Below, one piece after another: positions 23,598 to 33,713 of a stretch of 64,000 bases of DNA. Source of the DNA: Bombyx mori (taxonomy: Eukaryota > Arthropoda > Insecta > Lepidoptera > Bombycidae). The translations under genes and the position numbers were made by a program. The stretch spans positions 2,308,001-2,372,000 of the forward strand of contig NC_085131.1 in the NCBI RefSeq assembly GCF_030269925.1, written 5' to 3'. The number at the start of each line of letters is the position of its first letter. Within the stretch, counting starts at the first letter, position 1. The notes beneath the pieces are model-generated. The model was not told the DNA's origin. It saw only the letters and a list, made by a program, of their open reading frames with translations, and searched no databases.

Positions 23598-24412
23598 ATA
23601 AAAAAAATATAATTATCAAAATAATAAAAATTCAAAATTTTTTTTTGCACTACTTTATTAAGTACTTAAATGATAAGAGCTCCACGAAGGGAAAAATTTA
23701 TAGATGAATTATTGAAACTTTTATACCGTAATTTATAAAAACAGAGATTGGAAAAAAGTTAGTTAATTAACAATGGTGTAAATTTTTGAAAAATCGACGT
23801 AAAATTTTTTTTTCACCTAGGTTTTTTTCGTTCAAGTGTTTAGATTACACCATAATTTATTCAAATTTTTAAATTGTTATTTAATACTATAAAAAAAAAA
23901 TTTTAGGTGATATACCGGCTTTTTAGACGGCGCGCCTATGCCGTAACGACCTCGCGGAGCGCTATTTTCAGCGTTAATTTTTTTTTATAAATAATAGAGA
24001 TAGAATTCCGGGAGTTGGGACTTTTTTATTGGAAATTTCCTCCTCTTTCAGGATCTTTATTCAAAATTCCTTAAATATCATTATTTTAGAAATCATTAAG
24101 GAAAAACCAAATTCCTTTTTTTTAAATCTTATTTTGTTTATAACAATCGCAATTTTTTATGTGCTAATAAGCCCTTAAAAAACATTTTTGTAGACATCAT
24201 TCCGCATCCAATGAGCTATCGTACATATTTTTAGGAGCTTTATGTCTATTTAACACGTTTTTGAACTTGTTGACTAGACTATGTAGCTAGATCGATTTAT
24301 CGCCCCCGAAATCCCATGTATACTATATTTTATGAAAATCGTTGGAGCCGTTTCCGAGATTCAGATTATATACATATTAATATAAAATAATTGCTCGTTT
24401 AAAGGTATAAGA

Positions 24413-25205
24413 TTACAAAATACAATCACAGCACCGCGATGAAAAGGCACCCTTAAAATAACTATTTCGTATAAATTTGTCCAAAACACCGAATCTTAAA
24501 GTGACTTTTTGGCACTGGAATAAGAATTGATGTTACTGATGTCAGAGTGTGTTGTGAGCCGGCATGCCTATGAATCGTTTTGCCTATTTCTGCCGCGAAG
24601 TATTCTTTTCTTTTCGATTGGCGGGATAGACTGTATACAGTACTAGACTGACCACACGTGCCAAGGTGTGCGAAACTCTCGTTGCTGTCCTTGGGCTCTG
24701 GAAACGACTGAACAACTGCGCCGTTAAGGCGTAAAGCAAGCTTCGTATCCTGGTTTGAAGGCCAGGTATTGCGACCCAAGAAGACGACGAGCCGGCTGCT
24801 CTTCATGCATTTTATTTATTTATTTATTTAAGGATTACCAACAGGGTTTACAGTAAGACATAAAATAACATTGACATGTATAGAGCAATTGACAACTGCA
24901 ACTCTAATTAGAGGCAATCACAGCATGCATTACATTAATATATCAACAGAGATTTAACAATACTAATAATAATTTAAAAAAAACAAAAGAAAGACAACAA
25001 GGACAGTAATACCCGAGTACTCAGACCAGGCTGAGGCTGAGGCTAGGTTCAACTACAACTTTTTATAATTTTGTTCCTGAATATTGGAAAGGAATCGCCA
25101 AACATTAACCGGGTGACGGATAATCCGACTCCCGACCCACGTTGGTATTGGGCCAGCCCAGAAACCAAAGCGTTAAAGAAATTGAAATTGTTCAAAAGTT
25201 GTATA
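24413..25205. other. Intron: decayed repeats, no gene
   Basis: The 114-codon minus frame (24462-24806) includes a decayed Bm1-like piece (TTTGCCTATTTCTGCCGCGA) and shows no domain. TTTATTTATTTATTTAAGGA at about 24818-24836 looks like the reversed tail of an unidentified retroelement. Confidence 0.35.
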
Positions 25206-25209
25206 TATA

Positions 25210-25465
25210 ATTAGCGATCCGCCCTTGCTTCGCTTCGGAAACATTAAATTTTCTTATTGATAGCCGAGTCCCGCGATGTTACCCGCGGTTATTGTCGTAC
25301 CGCGCGTGACGCCGCGTAGCGAAGCTGGTCTAAAAAAAGTAGCCTAAGTTACTCCTTATATCATCAGCTACCTATCAGTGAAAGTCTCGTCAAAATCGGT
25401 CCAGCCGCTCCAGAGATTAGCCGGAACAAACAGAGAGACAGACAAAAATTGTAAAAAATGTTATT
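25210..25465 (+). repeat. Dispersed repeat of the 'GCTTCGCTTCGG' type, copy 1
   Basis: GCGATCCGCCCTTGCTTCGCTTCGGAAAC, then GTGACGCCGCGTAGCGAAGC, then ATCGGTCCAGCCGCTC and GACAGACAAAAATTG. A recurrent lepidopteran non-coding repeat. Copy 2 lies at 26695-26922. The element class is uncertain (Helitron-like or SINE-like). Confidence 0.5.
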
Positions 25466-25936
25466 TTGGTGTACCGTATTCACATGCATGTAGTAAGAAG
25501 CGGTTATTTCAATATTACAAACAGACACTCCAATTTTATTTATATGTACAGATAATCTATGGGTTCTTTGTATTAAGTTCAAATAAAATCGACACGTATC
25601 AACAACAGTAATTGATATTGAACATGAAGATTTTTGAAATGCGAAACACATTCGCGCACGTGACTGTCGGCATTTTAAACTGGCGTCCTTCTTCCTTTTG
25701 TTGCTTTAAAATTCCGCAAGTATCAGAGAAACCCGGCTACGCTTTCTGTGACTATAGCTATACGTATAAAAGACATCCTTTGATTCCAAAACTACTAGCG
25801 CAAAACCTGTCGCTTGCTGACTGTACTATAACTTTACAAGCAAAAACTTTCCCTAGACTGTCAACAACAGATGTACGAACTTTTATGTCAAACAGATAAA
25901 AGACGTCTGAGCGAATGAACTCCAAACCAATATTCA

Positions 25937-26234
25937 CTAGATGATGACCGGTTTTTTTTTTTGTTAACGCCATCTTGTTGTGTCTTTAAAGCGGTTAGTT
26001 GCCCTCAATTAAGAAAAATAGTATTATTATTCGCCAATAGATGTCGGGAAGAGTTGATTATTGAAAACACGAATAAAACAACATTTTCTGAAAATAAATC
26101 GTAGCTAGATCGATTTATCGCCCCCGAAATCCAATGTATACTAAATTTTATGAAAATCGTTGGAGCCGTTTCCGAGATTCAGATTATATATATAATAATA
26201 TATATACAAGAATTGCTCGTTTAAAGGTATAAGA
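25937..26234 (-). mobile_element. Helitron-like element, family 2, undisrupted copy
   Basis: On the minus strand it runs from A|TCTTATACCTTTAAACG to CATCATCTAG|T. It includes GGGGGCGATAAATCGATC and ATCTATTGGCGAATAATAAT. It is nearly identical to the two outer pieces of the copy at 18161-24412 and supplies that copy's pre-insertion sequence. Confidence 0.7.
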
Positions 26235-26694
26235 TTTCCGCAAAAGAACAGAGAGTAACAGAACATCATAGATTGCTTAATGCCTCTGCGAACAATTTCA
26301 GATTCCAGACGATTTGTGAGAGTACAACAATAATTTTCGACATTACGAACAAACGGGTCCTCTTTATGTATAAATGTTATACAGTAATATATACAAAAAA
26401 ACTGTACATAATTCAACCCGATCGAATGACGTGCGATCTTTTTAAAAATACCGGAGAAATAATGAATCTACTTTATTATGAAAATAACAGTTAATTTAAA
26501 TCTGTGCTTGTCTTACATGCCTTTTAATTATGATTAAATGATGTATTTATAGTTTGTTAATTGTCTGTAAAGAGAGAAAGCAAATTACAAAGGTCACTTA
26601 AATGCATCGTGCTTAATCGTTTAGATCATTCATCATTAAGATTGATTATTTTTCAATATATTTAAATAGCTTGTGCTAGTATTTTTATTCTCCA

Positions 26695-26922
26695 CTAGCG
26701 ACCCGCCCTCGCTTCGCTTCGGAAACTGTAATTTATTATTGATTTCTATACTATTTAATGGATGTTATTATACATATAAACCTTCCTCTTCAATCACTCT
26801 ATCTATTAAAAATAACCGCATCAAAATCCGTTGCGTAGTTTTAAAGATTTAAGCATACATAGGGACAGACAGATATAGGGACAGAGAAAGCGACTTTGTT
26901 TTATACTATGTAGTGTTATTAT
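26695..26922 (+). repeat. Dispersed repeat of the 'GCTTCGCTTCGG' type, copy 2
   Basis: It starts CACTAGCGACCCGCCCTCGC and ends ACTTTGTTTTATACTATGTAGTG, with CACTA/TAGTG at the two ends. It has the central AAATCCGTTGCGTAGTTTTA common to this repeat type. Non-coding. Confidence 0.5.
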
Positions 26923-28572
26923 CTCCGTCTCTGTAATCTCAATATATGTTTATGTATGATGGTGTATGATTGATGTATGAATTTTTGCCGTATATTGAAC
27001 AGGCTTTAATATATAAAAAAGTTACAACAACTATCACCATTAATGTATTGCTATACAATGCTTAACTGGTTCGTCGGTAATGTCTTAATAGTTGAACTTG
27101 CTTACGGCCCGCTTAGTGTTGAGTGGTCTGGAGCTTAATGACTGCTGTACCTGAGGTCAATAACCTGTCGGAGTGAATTAAAAATATGCATTCGAATTAT
27201 ATCTCACATGCGGTGCTATAGTCACTTATACAATTTTTGTTAACACTGAACCTGATTTTAAATTTAAATATTATCATTTTATTTCTATAGCCTAGTAGAA
27301 CTATATGAGAATAATATAATAAGATATTGAATTTTCCAACGTTTCTCCTGAAAAACTACATAATTTAGAAGTAGAATAGTTAAGAATGCAGTCAATATAT
27401 AGTATAATATAACGTCTTCGATATCAATGAGAAATGCTGAATTTTATAAACGTTTTATTGTGTTGAAAGCTAACAAAAAGCTTACCTTGACACAAAAACC
27501 ATTAAAGCTTTCAGTTCAAAGCGAAAGTACTCTTTCAGTGCTTTCGCTAAACACACATATTGTATACCTAATGTCTATTGTCTACTATGTATTAACCGGC
27601 GGAGACAAAACAGCTTATCACCTTTTTCTTCTGTCTCTTAATGGATTTTCTTTTCTTTGTGTAGCTATTTATAAGTCAGGTTTATCAATATGTCGGAGAA
27701 ATCACATTATTAACACCATCGTCAGATATCTTAAGGGCGAATAGGGTGATCGAGCTAAGAGAAATATTGAGTACACCATTGTGCTTGTCTTTTATCTGTC
27801 AATACGCTCATTTCGTATGGCGTTGGACTAAAATGTATTAGCCGCGAATCGTGGCCATCGCCCCGAACATGAATTAAATTAATTTTGTGTTAAATTATAA
27901 CATTAAATCTGAATTTGTAAGAGCCTTATTTAGCTTACTTTCTTTAACAGTCTTGCATTATAATTCATCATGCAAAGATTCATCTTAGAAGATTATATAT
28001 GTTGGAGAAGTCACAGTTATTAACACCATCGTCAGACATCATAGGGGCGAATAGGGTGATCACGTTTGTTGTCTTAGAACAACTAAGAAATCTTCTCTTG
28101 ACGTTAGCAAACGGAAACGAATGACAGTTCTTAGGACGGAGGCACCGCTCTTCAAGAAGGCTGGTTAATAAGTGTGATGGCGTCTACGCGCCTCCATCGG
28201 CTAGGCTCTGTCGTAGCACGAAGTTAGCCGAGATCCGACGATACCGCGATCGTGCTGCCATCTCTCGGGAATCGTGCTGCGTTTCGTTTAGCTACCAAAC
28301 TAATGACGGTCTCCGACAAATACATATTTTTGGAAATAGTGTTCATTAGGGTCCGCTACTATTAGATTCACTCGTATATGCATACAATATATAGGTATAT
28401 ACCCAACGGAATCTTTGAACGCGTTTTTCACGCTCTTCAAAACGACAAATTATATAAAAACCTTATAGAATCATGAAGGACCGATGACACAATAATTTAT
28501 TAGGGTTGATTTTATTTTCGAAATATTTATTTCCGATCGGAGTCTTCAAACTGCTGTATTATATAATTTTGA
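26923..28572. other. Intron stretch with a 65-bp direct repeat; no gene
   Basis: A decayed Bm1-like piece lies at about 27095-27200. Two direct copies of a GTCGGAGAAATCACA...GGGCGAATAGGGTGATC unit lie at about 27690-27752 and 28001-28062. A 105-codon frame (27427-27744) has hydrophobic stretches but no recognised domain and probably is not a gene. 28090-28300 is moderately GC-rich and unidentified. Confidence 0.4.
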
Positions 28573-28862
28573 AGTCGTCGTGGCCTAAAGAATAAGACGT
28601 CCGGTGCATTCGTGTTGAGCGATGCACCGGTGTTCGAATCTCAGGCGGGTACCAATTTTTCTAATGAAATACGTATTTCGTAAGTACGTACTTAACAAAT
28701 GTTCACAATTGACTTCCACGGTGAAGGAATAACATCGTGTAATAAAAATCAAACCCGCAAAAAATATAATTTGCGTAATTACTGGTGGTAGGACCTCTTG
28801 AGAGTCCGCGCGGGTAGGTACCACCGCCCCGCCTATTTCTGCCGTGAAGCAGTAATGCGTTT

Positions 28863-29280
28863 CCCGAAAATAAATCGCCGAGTCGCCCGCCAAAACCGCC
28901 TCCGAGCTTCCGGCCCAGACATCAAAGCCTCGGCACCCTCTGTGTCGCAGGCTAAGCCAGCGTTCGTTCCGGCGCCGGTGCCCAGTGTCTCGGCTTGGGC
29001 GAAACCGCTGCCGTACACGAACACGGTTACAACTCCCTCCTCCGCGTTTCGTCCCGCCCCCGCAACTCGTCCCTCTCCCGCGACTTGCCCTCCGACCGCG
29101 TCCGACAATCTCGCTTTAGCGATCGACTTCTTTCAGTCGATCAACTTTGAGCGCGTTAACGCTTTGGGCGACGCCATTCGCGCTGCCTCCACTGCACAAC
29201 ACTTTATCGCCGTTGTGCAAGAATACGCCGACGTATACGCGTCATTAAATACGTACGTCCTCCCCTCACTCCGCCGGTAA
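28863..29280 (+). pseudogene. ORF1 (gag-like) C-terminal part of the jockey-clade LINE
   Basis: A proline/alanine/serine-rich segment (PAPVPSVSAWAKPLP) is followed by a helical end (FQSINFERVNALGDAI, VQEYADVYASLNTYVLP) and a stop at 29278-29280. Jockey ORF1 proteins bind element RNA and the N-terminal part carries the binding region. Here the N-terminal part was lost at insertion (5' truncation), so no CCHC knuckle is seen. ORF2 starts 3 nt downstream. Confidence 0.65.
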
Positions 29281-29283
29281 TCA

Positions 29284-32162
29284 ATGGCGTATATAAGTAG
29301 AATAAAGCCCCTATCCGTAACGATAGGATTTTTTAACGCTTACGGTCTCGCAAATCAACGTGATCAGGTTTCTGACTTTTTGCGTGACCATCAAATTGAT
29401 ATTTTTTTAGTGCAGGAGACCCTACTTAAGCCCGCGCGCCGTGACCCTAAAATCGCGAACTATAACATGGTCAGGAACGACAGGCTCTCTGCTCGTGGTG
29501 GTGGTACCGTCATTTACTATAGAAGAACCCTGCATTGCGTCCCGCTCGATCCTCCCGCGCTCGCTAATATCGAAGCATCAGTGTGCCGAATCTCACTGAC
29601 GGGACACGCGCCGATCGTTATCGCGTCCGTTTATCTTCCACCGGATAAGATCGTTCTAAGCAGTGATATCGAGGCGCTGCTCGGCATGGGGAGCTCTGTC
29701 ATTCTGGCGGGCGACCTAAATTGTAAACACATCAGGTGGAACTCACACACCACAACCCCGAATGGCAGGCGGCTTGACGCGTTAGTCGATGATCTCGCCT
29801 TCGATATCGTCGCTCCGCTAACACCAACTCACTACCCGCTAAATATCGCGCATCGCCCGGATATACTCGACATAGCGTTATTAAAAAACGTAACTCTGAG
29901 CTTACACTCGATCGAAGTAGTTTTCAAAGTTAGATTCAGACCACCGTCCCGTCGTTATGAAGCTCGGTCGCGCTCCCGACTCCGTTCCCGTCACGAGGAC
30001 TGTGGTGGATTGGCACACGTTGGGCATCAGCCTGGCTGAATCTGATCCACCATCGCTCCCGTTTAGCCCGGAATCTACCCCGTCTCCTCAGGATACCGCT
30101 GAAGCCATAGACGTCTTAACGTCACACATCACCTCAACATTAGATTAGATCATCGAAACAAGTTGTAGCGGAGGATTTCCTTCACCGCTTCAAATTGTCC
30201 GATGATATTAGGGAACTCCTTAGAGCTAAGAACGCCTCGATACGCGCCTACGACAGGTATCCTACCGCGGAAAATCGTATTCGAATGCGTGCCCTACAAC
30301 GCGACGTAAAGTCTCGCATCGCCGAAGTCCGAGATGCCAGATGGTCTGATTTCTTAGAAGGACTCGCGCCCTCCCAAAGGTCTTACTACCGCTTAGCTCG
30401 TACTCTCAAATCGGATACGGTAGTAACTATGCCCCCCCTCGTAGGCCCCTCAGGCCGACTCGCGGCGTTTGATGATGACGAAAAAGCAGAGTTGCTGGCC
30501 GATACATTGCAAACCCAGTGCACGCCCAGCACTCAATCCGTGGACCCTGTTCATGTAGAATTAGTAGACAGTGAGGTAGAACGCAGAGTCTCCTTGCCAC
30601 CCTCGGATGCGTTACCACCCGTCACTCCGATGGAAGTTAAAGACTTGATCAAAGACCTACGTCCTCGCAAGGCTCCCGGTTCCGACGGTATATCCAATCG
30701 CGTTATTAAACTTCTACCCGTCCAACTCATCGTGATGTTGGCATCTATTTTCAATGCCGCTATGGCGAACTGTATCTTTCCCGCGGTGTGGAAAGAAGCG
30801 GACGTTATCGGCACACATAAACCCGGTAAACCAAAAAATCATCCGACGAGCTACCGCCCGATTAGCCTCCTCATGTCTCTAGGCAAACTGTATGAGCGTC
30901 TGCTCTACAAACGCCTCAGAGACTTCGTCTCATCCAAGGGCATTCTCATCGATGAACAATTCGGATTCCGTACAAATCACTCATGCGTTCAACAGGTGCA
31001 CCGCCTCACGGAGCACATTCTTGTGGGGCTTAATCGACCAAAACCGTTATACACGGGAGCTCTCTTCTTCGACGTCGCAAAAGCGTTCGACAAAGTCTGG
31101 CACAACGGTTTGATTTTCAAACTATTCAACATGGGTGTGCCGGATAGTCTCGTGCTCATCATACGGGACTTATTGTCGAACCGCTCTTTTCGATATCGAG
31201 TCGAGGGAACCCGCTCCTCCCCACGACCTCTCACAGCTGGAGTCCCGCAAGGCTCTGTCCTCTCACCCCTCCTATTTAACTTATTCGTTAACGATATTCC
31301 CCGGTCGCCACCGACCCATTTAGCTTTATTCGGCGACGACACGACTGTTTACTATTCCAGTAGAAACAAGTCCCTAATCGCGAAGAAGCTTCAGAGCGCA
31401 GCCCTAGTCCTAGGACAGTGGTTCCGAAAATGGCGCATAGACATCAACCCAGCGAAAAGTACTGCGGTGCTATTTCAGAGGGGAAGCTCCACACGGATTT
31501 CCTCCCGTATTAGGAGGAGGAATCTCACACCCCCGATTACTCTCTTTAGTCAATCCATACCCTGGGCCAGGAAGGTCAAGTACCTGGGCGTTACCCTGGA
31601 TGCATCGATGACATTCCGCCCACATATAAAATCAGTCCGTGACCGTGCCGCGTTTATTCTCGATAGACTCTACCCCATGATCTGTAAGCGGAGTAAAATG
31701 TCCCTTCGGAACAAGGTGACACTTTACAAAACTTGCATAAGGCCCGTCATGACTTACGCGAGTGTGGTGTTCGCTCACGCGGCCCGCACACACATAGATA
31801 CCCTTCAATCTCTACAATCCCGCTTTTGCAGGTTAGCCGTCGGAGCTCCGTGGTTCGTGAGGAACGTTGACCTACACGACGACCTGGGCCTCGAATCTAT
31901 ACAGAAATACATGAAGTCAGCGTCGGAACGGTACTTCGATAAGGCTATGCGTTATGATAATCGCCTTATCGTAGCCGCCGCTGACTACTCCCCGAATCCT
32001 GATCATGCAGGAGCCAGTCACCGTCGACGCCCTAGACACGTCCTTACGGATCCATCAGATCCAATAACCTTTGCACTAGACGCCTTCAGCTCTAGGAGCA
32101 GGCTTAGGGACCTCGGTAACCGTACTCGTCGAACTCGACAAAGAGTTCGCCGTGCAACCTAA
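29284..32162 (+). pseudogene. ORF2 endonuclease/reverse transcriptase of the jockey-clade LINE (broken)
   Basis: The endonuclease (29284 to about 29930) shows GFFNAYGLANQRDQV, VQETLL, SVYLPP, LAGDLNCKHIRWNS and LDIALLKN. A frameshift at about 29920-29932 moves to the frame containing SDHRPVVMK (about 29935-30148), and a second near 30145 returns to a long frame to 32162. RT motifs: RPRKAPGSDGISN, SYRPISLLMSLGKLYERL, FGFRTNHS, FFDVAKAFDKVWHNGL, AGVPQGSVLSPLLFNLFV, LFGDDTTVYY and KYLGVTLD. The catalytic box reads FGDD where jockey elements have F/YADD. The frameshifts and this substitution make the copy inactive. The protein would nick DNA and reverse-transcribe element RNA at the nick. Confidence 0.85.
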
Positions 32163-32727
32163 CCCATGAATCAGCTCGCTGAGTTTCTCGCCGGATCTTC
32201 TCAGTGGGTCGCGATTCCGATCCGGTAGTAGATTCATTCGCGAAGCAGCTACTCTTGAGTTGTTAGGTCTCCTTCGGAGGCGCTCGGGCAGCTGTTAGCA
32301 AATCCCACCCCTCCTGGCTGAGCCTTTGCTCGCCCACCTGTCCTGGTGAAACTGGAAAGGCCTCCGGGCCATCAGTAATCCTTCAATCATAAAAAAAAAA
32401 AAAAAAAGTAATGCTTTTCGGTTTGAAGGGTGGGGCAGCCGTTGTAACTATACCTGAGACCTTAGAACTTATGTCTCAAGATGGATGGCGCATTAACGTT
32501 GTAGATTTCTATGGGCTCCAGTAACCACTTAACACCAGGTGGGCTGTGAAATCGTCACCGATCTAAGCAATAAAAAAAATTAATAAATAATTGAGTTCGT
32601 AAAAACACTAAGAAGTAATAATTAATACTGGTTTAAATATAAAATAACTTGTTTTATAGGTAGCCGAACTGAAAATTAGAAAAGAGTTTTTAAATATGGC
32701 GAATTCGTACGTCGTAGATTTATAGGA

Positions 32728-32986
32728 TGCGTGTTGGGATGAAATTAAATGAAATGAGAAGATATGGGATGAAATATTATATAATCTCAGTAAAATGGTG
32801 GTCATTTACTGATATTTTTTCAGTGGACTTTTTGGAGGATCCCGAGAAGTTACGCCCAGCGGCTTTGTTCCATTTTTCCACATTAGTGCATTTTCACAGA
32901 TATTAAACAGTTAATAAACCGCCGTTATTATACATTTAAACCAGAAGAAACACTAAATAAACAAAACAACACTTCTCGCGTTCCCC
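32728..32986 (-). repeat. Unclassified interspersed repeat, copy 1 (with short ORF)
   Basis: The reverse complement of 38696-38960. On the minus strand: GGGAACGCGAGAAGTG, TTTATTTAGTGTTTCTTC, TTAACTGTTTAATATCTGTG, a 25-codon frame (32883-32806; VTSRDPPKSPLKKYQ at its end), and CATCCCATATCTTCTCATTT. No class assigned; it could be a retroelement 5' end or a solo LTR. Confidence 0.6.
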
Positions 32987-32999
32987 GCATATCATGACG

Positions 33000-33713
33000 A
33001 CAGCGCCAAACATAGATTATACAATTAATATTTGGCGCGAAATGATTTTTCACCAAATAACCAGTCTTCGTACATTTTAAATATATCACATAATAAATAG
33101 ATAAATAATTTTCGATGCCAAAATGACTTCATTCAAATTAAATTTGCGGTTAACCACAAAAGCGTACAAAATTAAATGCACAAAACTTCCAAAATTGGAA
33201 TTACGTTGAATTCAAAAGTTTTAACCACAATTGTTTGTGAACAAGTTTGACAATAACTCGTGATTGTGGTAAGGATTTATGGGAGGCTAATTAAATATTA
33301 ATGATTGTCTTTAAAAGCGTGAATAATACGAGTACAAAATTCCATTTAATGTGATCGGATCGATATCGGAGATTAAGCTGGACGTTTACTTAGGGCGAAA
33401 CGACAGATTGCTCAACCCAACAACGACAGAGAGGTCAGCTATCGAATTCGACTCGGGTAGGTAGCATTTGGAAAGCTACACAGGATCTTTTAATACCAAA
33501 TACAACAAAGCTCTTTGACTAGCGCGTTTTGCCAAAATTCGGTATTGAAAGCTTGAAACAACACTGGGCAGGGCACGCTATTTAGTGTAAAAAACTCTTT
33601 ACACTTTTTCACCACGGCGGTGCGCTGGTTCAATATTTTTGAAAGGATGTTTTTGCGGGGGCGAGTATCGCTAGAGATGCACAAAAAGAGCGGCAGGCTG
33701 AGGCTAGGCTATG
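33000..33713. other. Intron stretch, no gene seen
   Basis: AT-rich. The minus-strand frames at 33490-33684 and 33630-33848 overlap the Bm1 start and have no recognised domain. GCTGAGGCTAGGCT (33697-33710) echoes GCTGAGGCTGAGGCTAGG near 25030. Confidence 0.35.

Larger units (their letters stand above)
20387..23598 (-). mobile_element. RTE-type LINE, near full length
   Basis: It reads on the minus strand from about 23598 to a (GAT)n tail at about 20388-20409, the short-repeat 3' tail typical of RTE elements rather than poly-A. It encodes an apurinic-type endonuclease and a reverse transcriptase in one polyprotein with a zinc-finger-free C-terminal block. The 5' end is a perfect 16-bp hairpin (23560-23597). 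The insertion is in the A-rich part of the palindrome's right arm, with AAAAAAAAT-type sequence on both sides. Coding is broken by one frameshift and one stop. The clade (RTE, possibly Proto2-like) is inferred from the endonuclease start and tail. Confidence 0.85.
18318..24281. mobile_element. Long inverted-repeat (fold-back) element, interrupted by a LINE
   Basis: The left arm is 18318-19600 and the right arm 19773-20386 plus 23599-24281. They are close to perfect reverse complements, with scattered mismatches and indels mainly in A/T runs. The 172-nt spacer (19601-19772) has no gene. The termini are TAGTCTAGTCAAC and GTTGACTAGACTA, flanked by TGT on both sides (18315-18317 and 24282-24284), consistent with a 3-bp target duplication given the empty site in the sister Helitron. 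The arms are very AT-rich except for a GC-rich island (about 18635-18690 and about 23915-23965) containing GGCGCGCC. No transposase frame exists. Family unknown; it resembles a giant MITE or fold-back element. Confidence 0.8.
19773..24281 (-). repeat. Right arm of the long inverted repeat (split)
   Basis: It mirrors 18318-19600. The inner part is 19773-20386 and the outer part 23599-24281; the gap is the RTE-type LINE. The join falls inside the A-run of a TTAATTAAAAAAAA stretch that is uninterrupted in the left arm near 18990. Confidence 0.88.
18161..24412 (-). mobile_element. Helitron-like element, family 2, split by a palindromic insertion
   Basis: On the minus strand it starts A|TCTTATACCTTTAAACG (24412) and ends CCATCTAG|T (18161), the Helitron A/T insertion signature. 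Its own sequence is only 18161-18317 plus about 24282-24412. An undisrupted sister at 25937-26234 reads AAATCGTAGCTAGATCG across the point where this copy holds nearly 6 kb of inserted DNA. It is non-coding and non-autonomous, and serves as a precise empty-site reference. Confidence 0.7.
28863..32407 (+). mobile_element. Jockey-clade LINE (BMC1/L1Bm-like), 5'-truncated in ORF1
   Basis: The element carries the end of ORF1, an ORF2 with endonuclease and RT, a 3' UTR of about 230 nt (TTTCTCGCCGGATCTTCTCA ... GGCCTCCGGGCCATCAGTAA) and poly-A (32391-32407). An 11-bp target duplication in the host SINE fixes both ends. The body is GC-rich compared with its surroundings. The BMC1 name is from memory of its 3' UTR and RT sequence; the clade is from domain layout. 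Its 3' UTR recurs, truncated and reversed, at 36977-37142 and, in a diverged form, at 49738-49925. Confidence 0.85.
28573..32578 (+). mobile_element. Full-length Bm1 SINE split by a LINE
   Basis: The 5' part (28573-28862) carries the tRNA-like head (A box TGGCCTAAAGA, B box GTTCGAATC) and half the body. The 3' part (32408-32578) resumes at GTAATGCTTTTCGGTTTGAA and ends TCTAAGCAATAAAAAAAAT. The break is at GTAATGCGTTT, which is present on both sides with one mismatch (28852-28862, 32408-32418) as the target-site duplication of the LINE between them. Confidence 0.92.

Noticed and set aside
27427..27744. 105-codon plus-strand frame with hydrophobic stretches (gustatory-receptor-like feel)
   Set aside because: No conserved receptor motif, no splice context, and its end is part of a direct repeat.
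30989..31342. 117-codon antisense frame across the LINE RT region
   Set aside because: Shadow of a GC-rich coding strand; no motif of its own.
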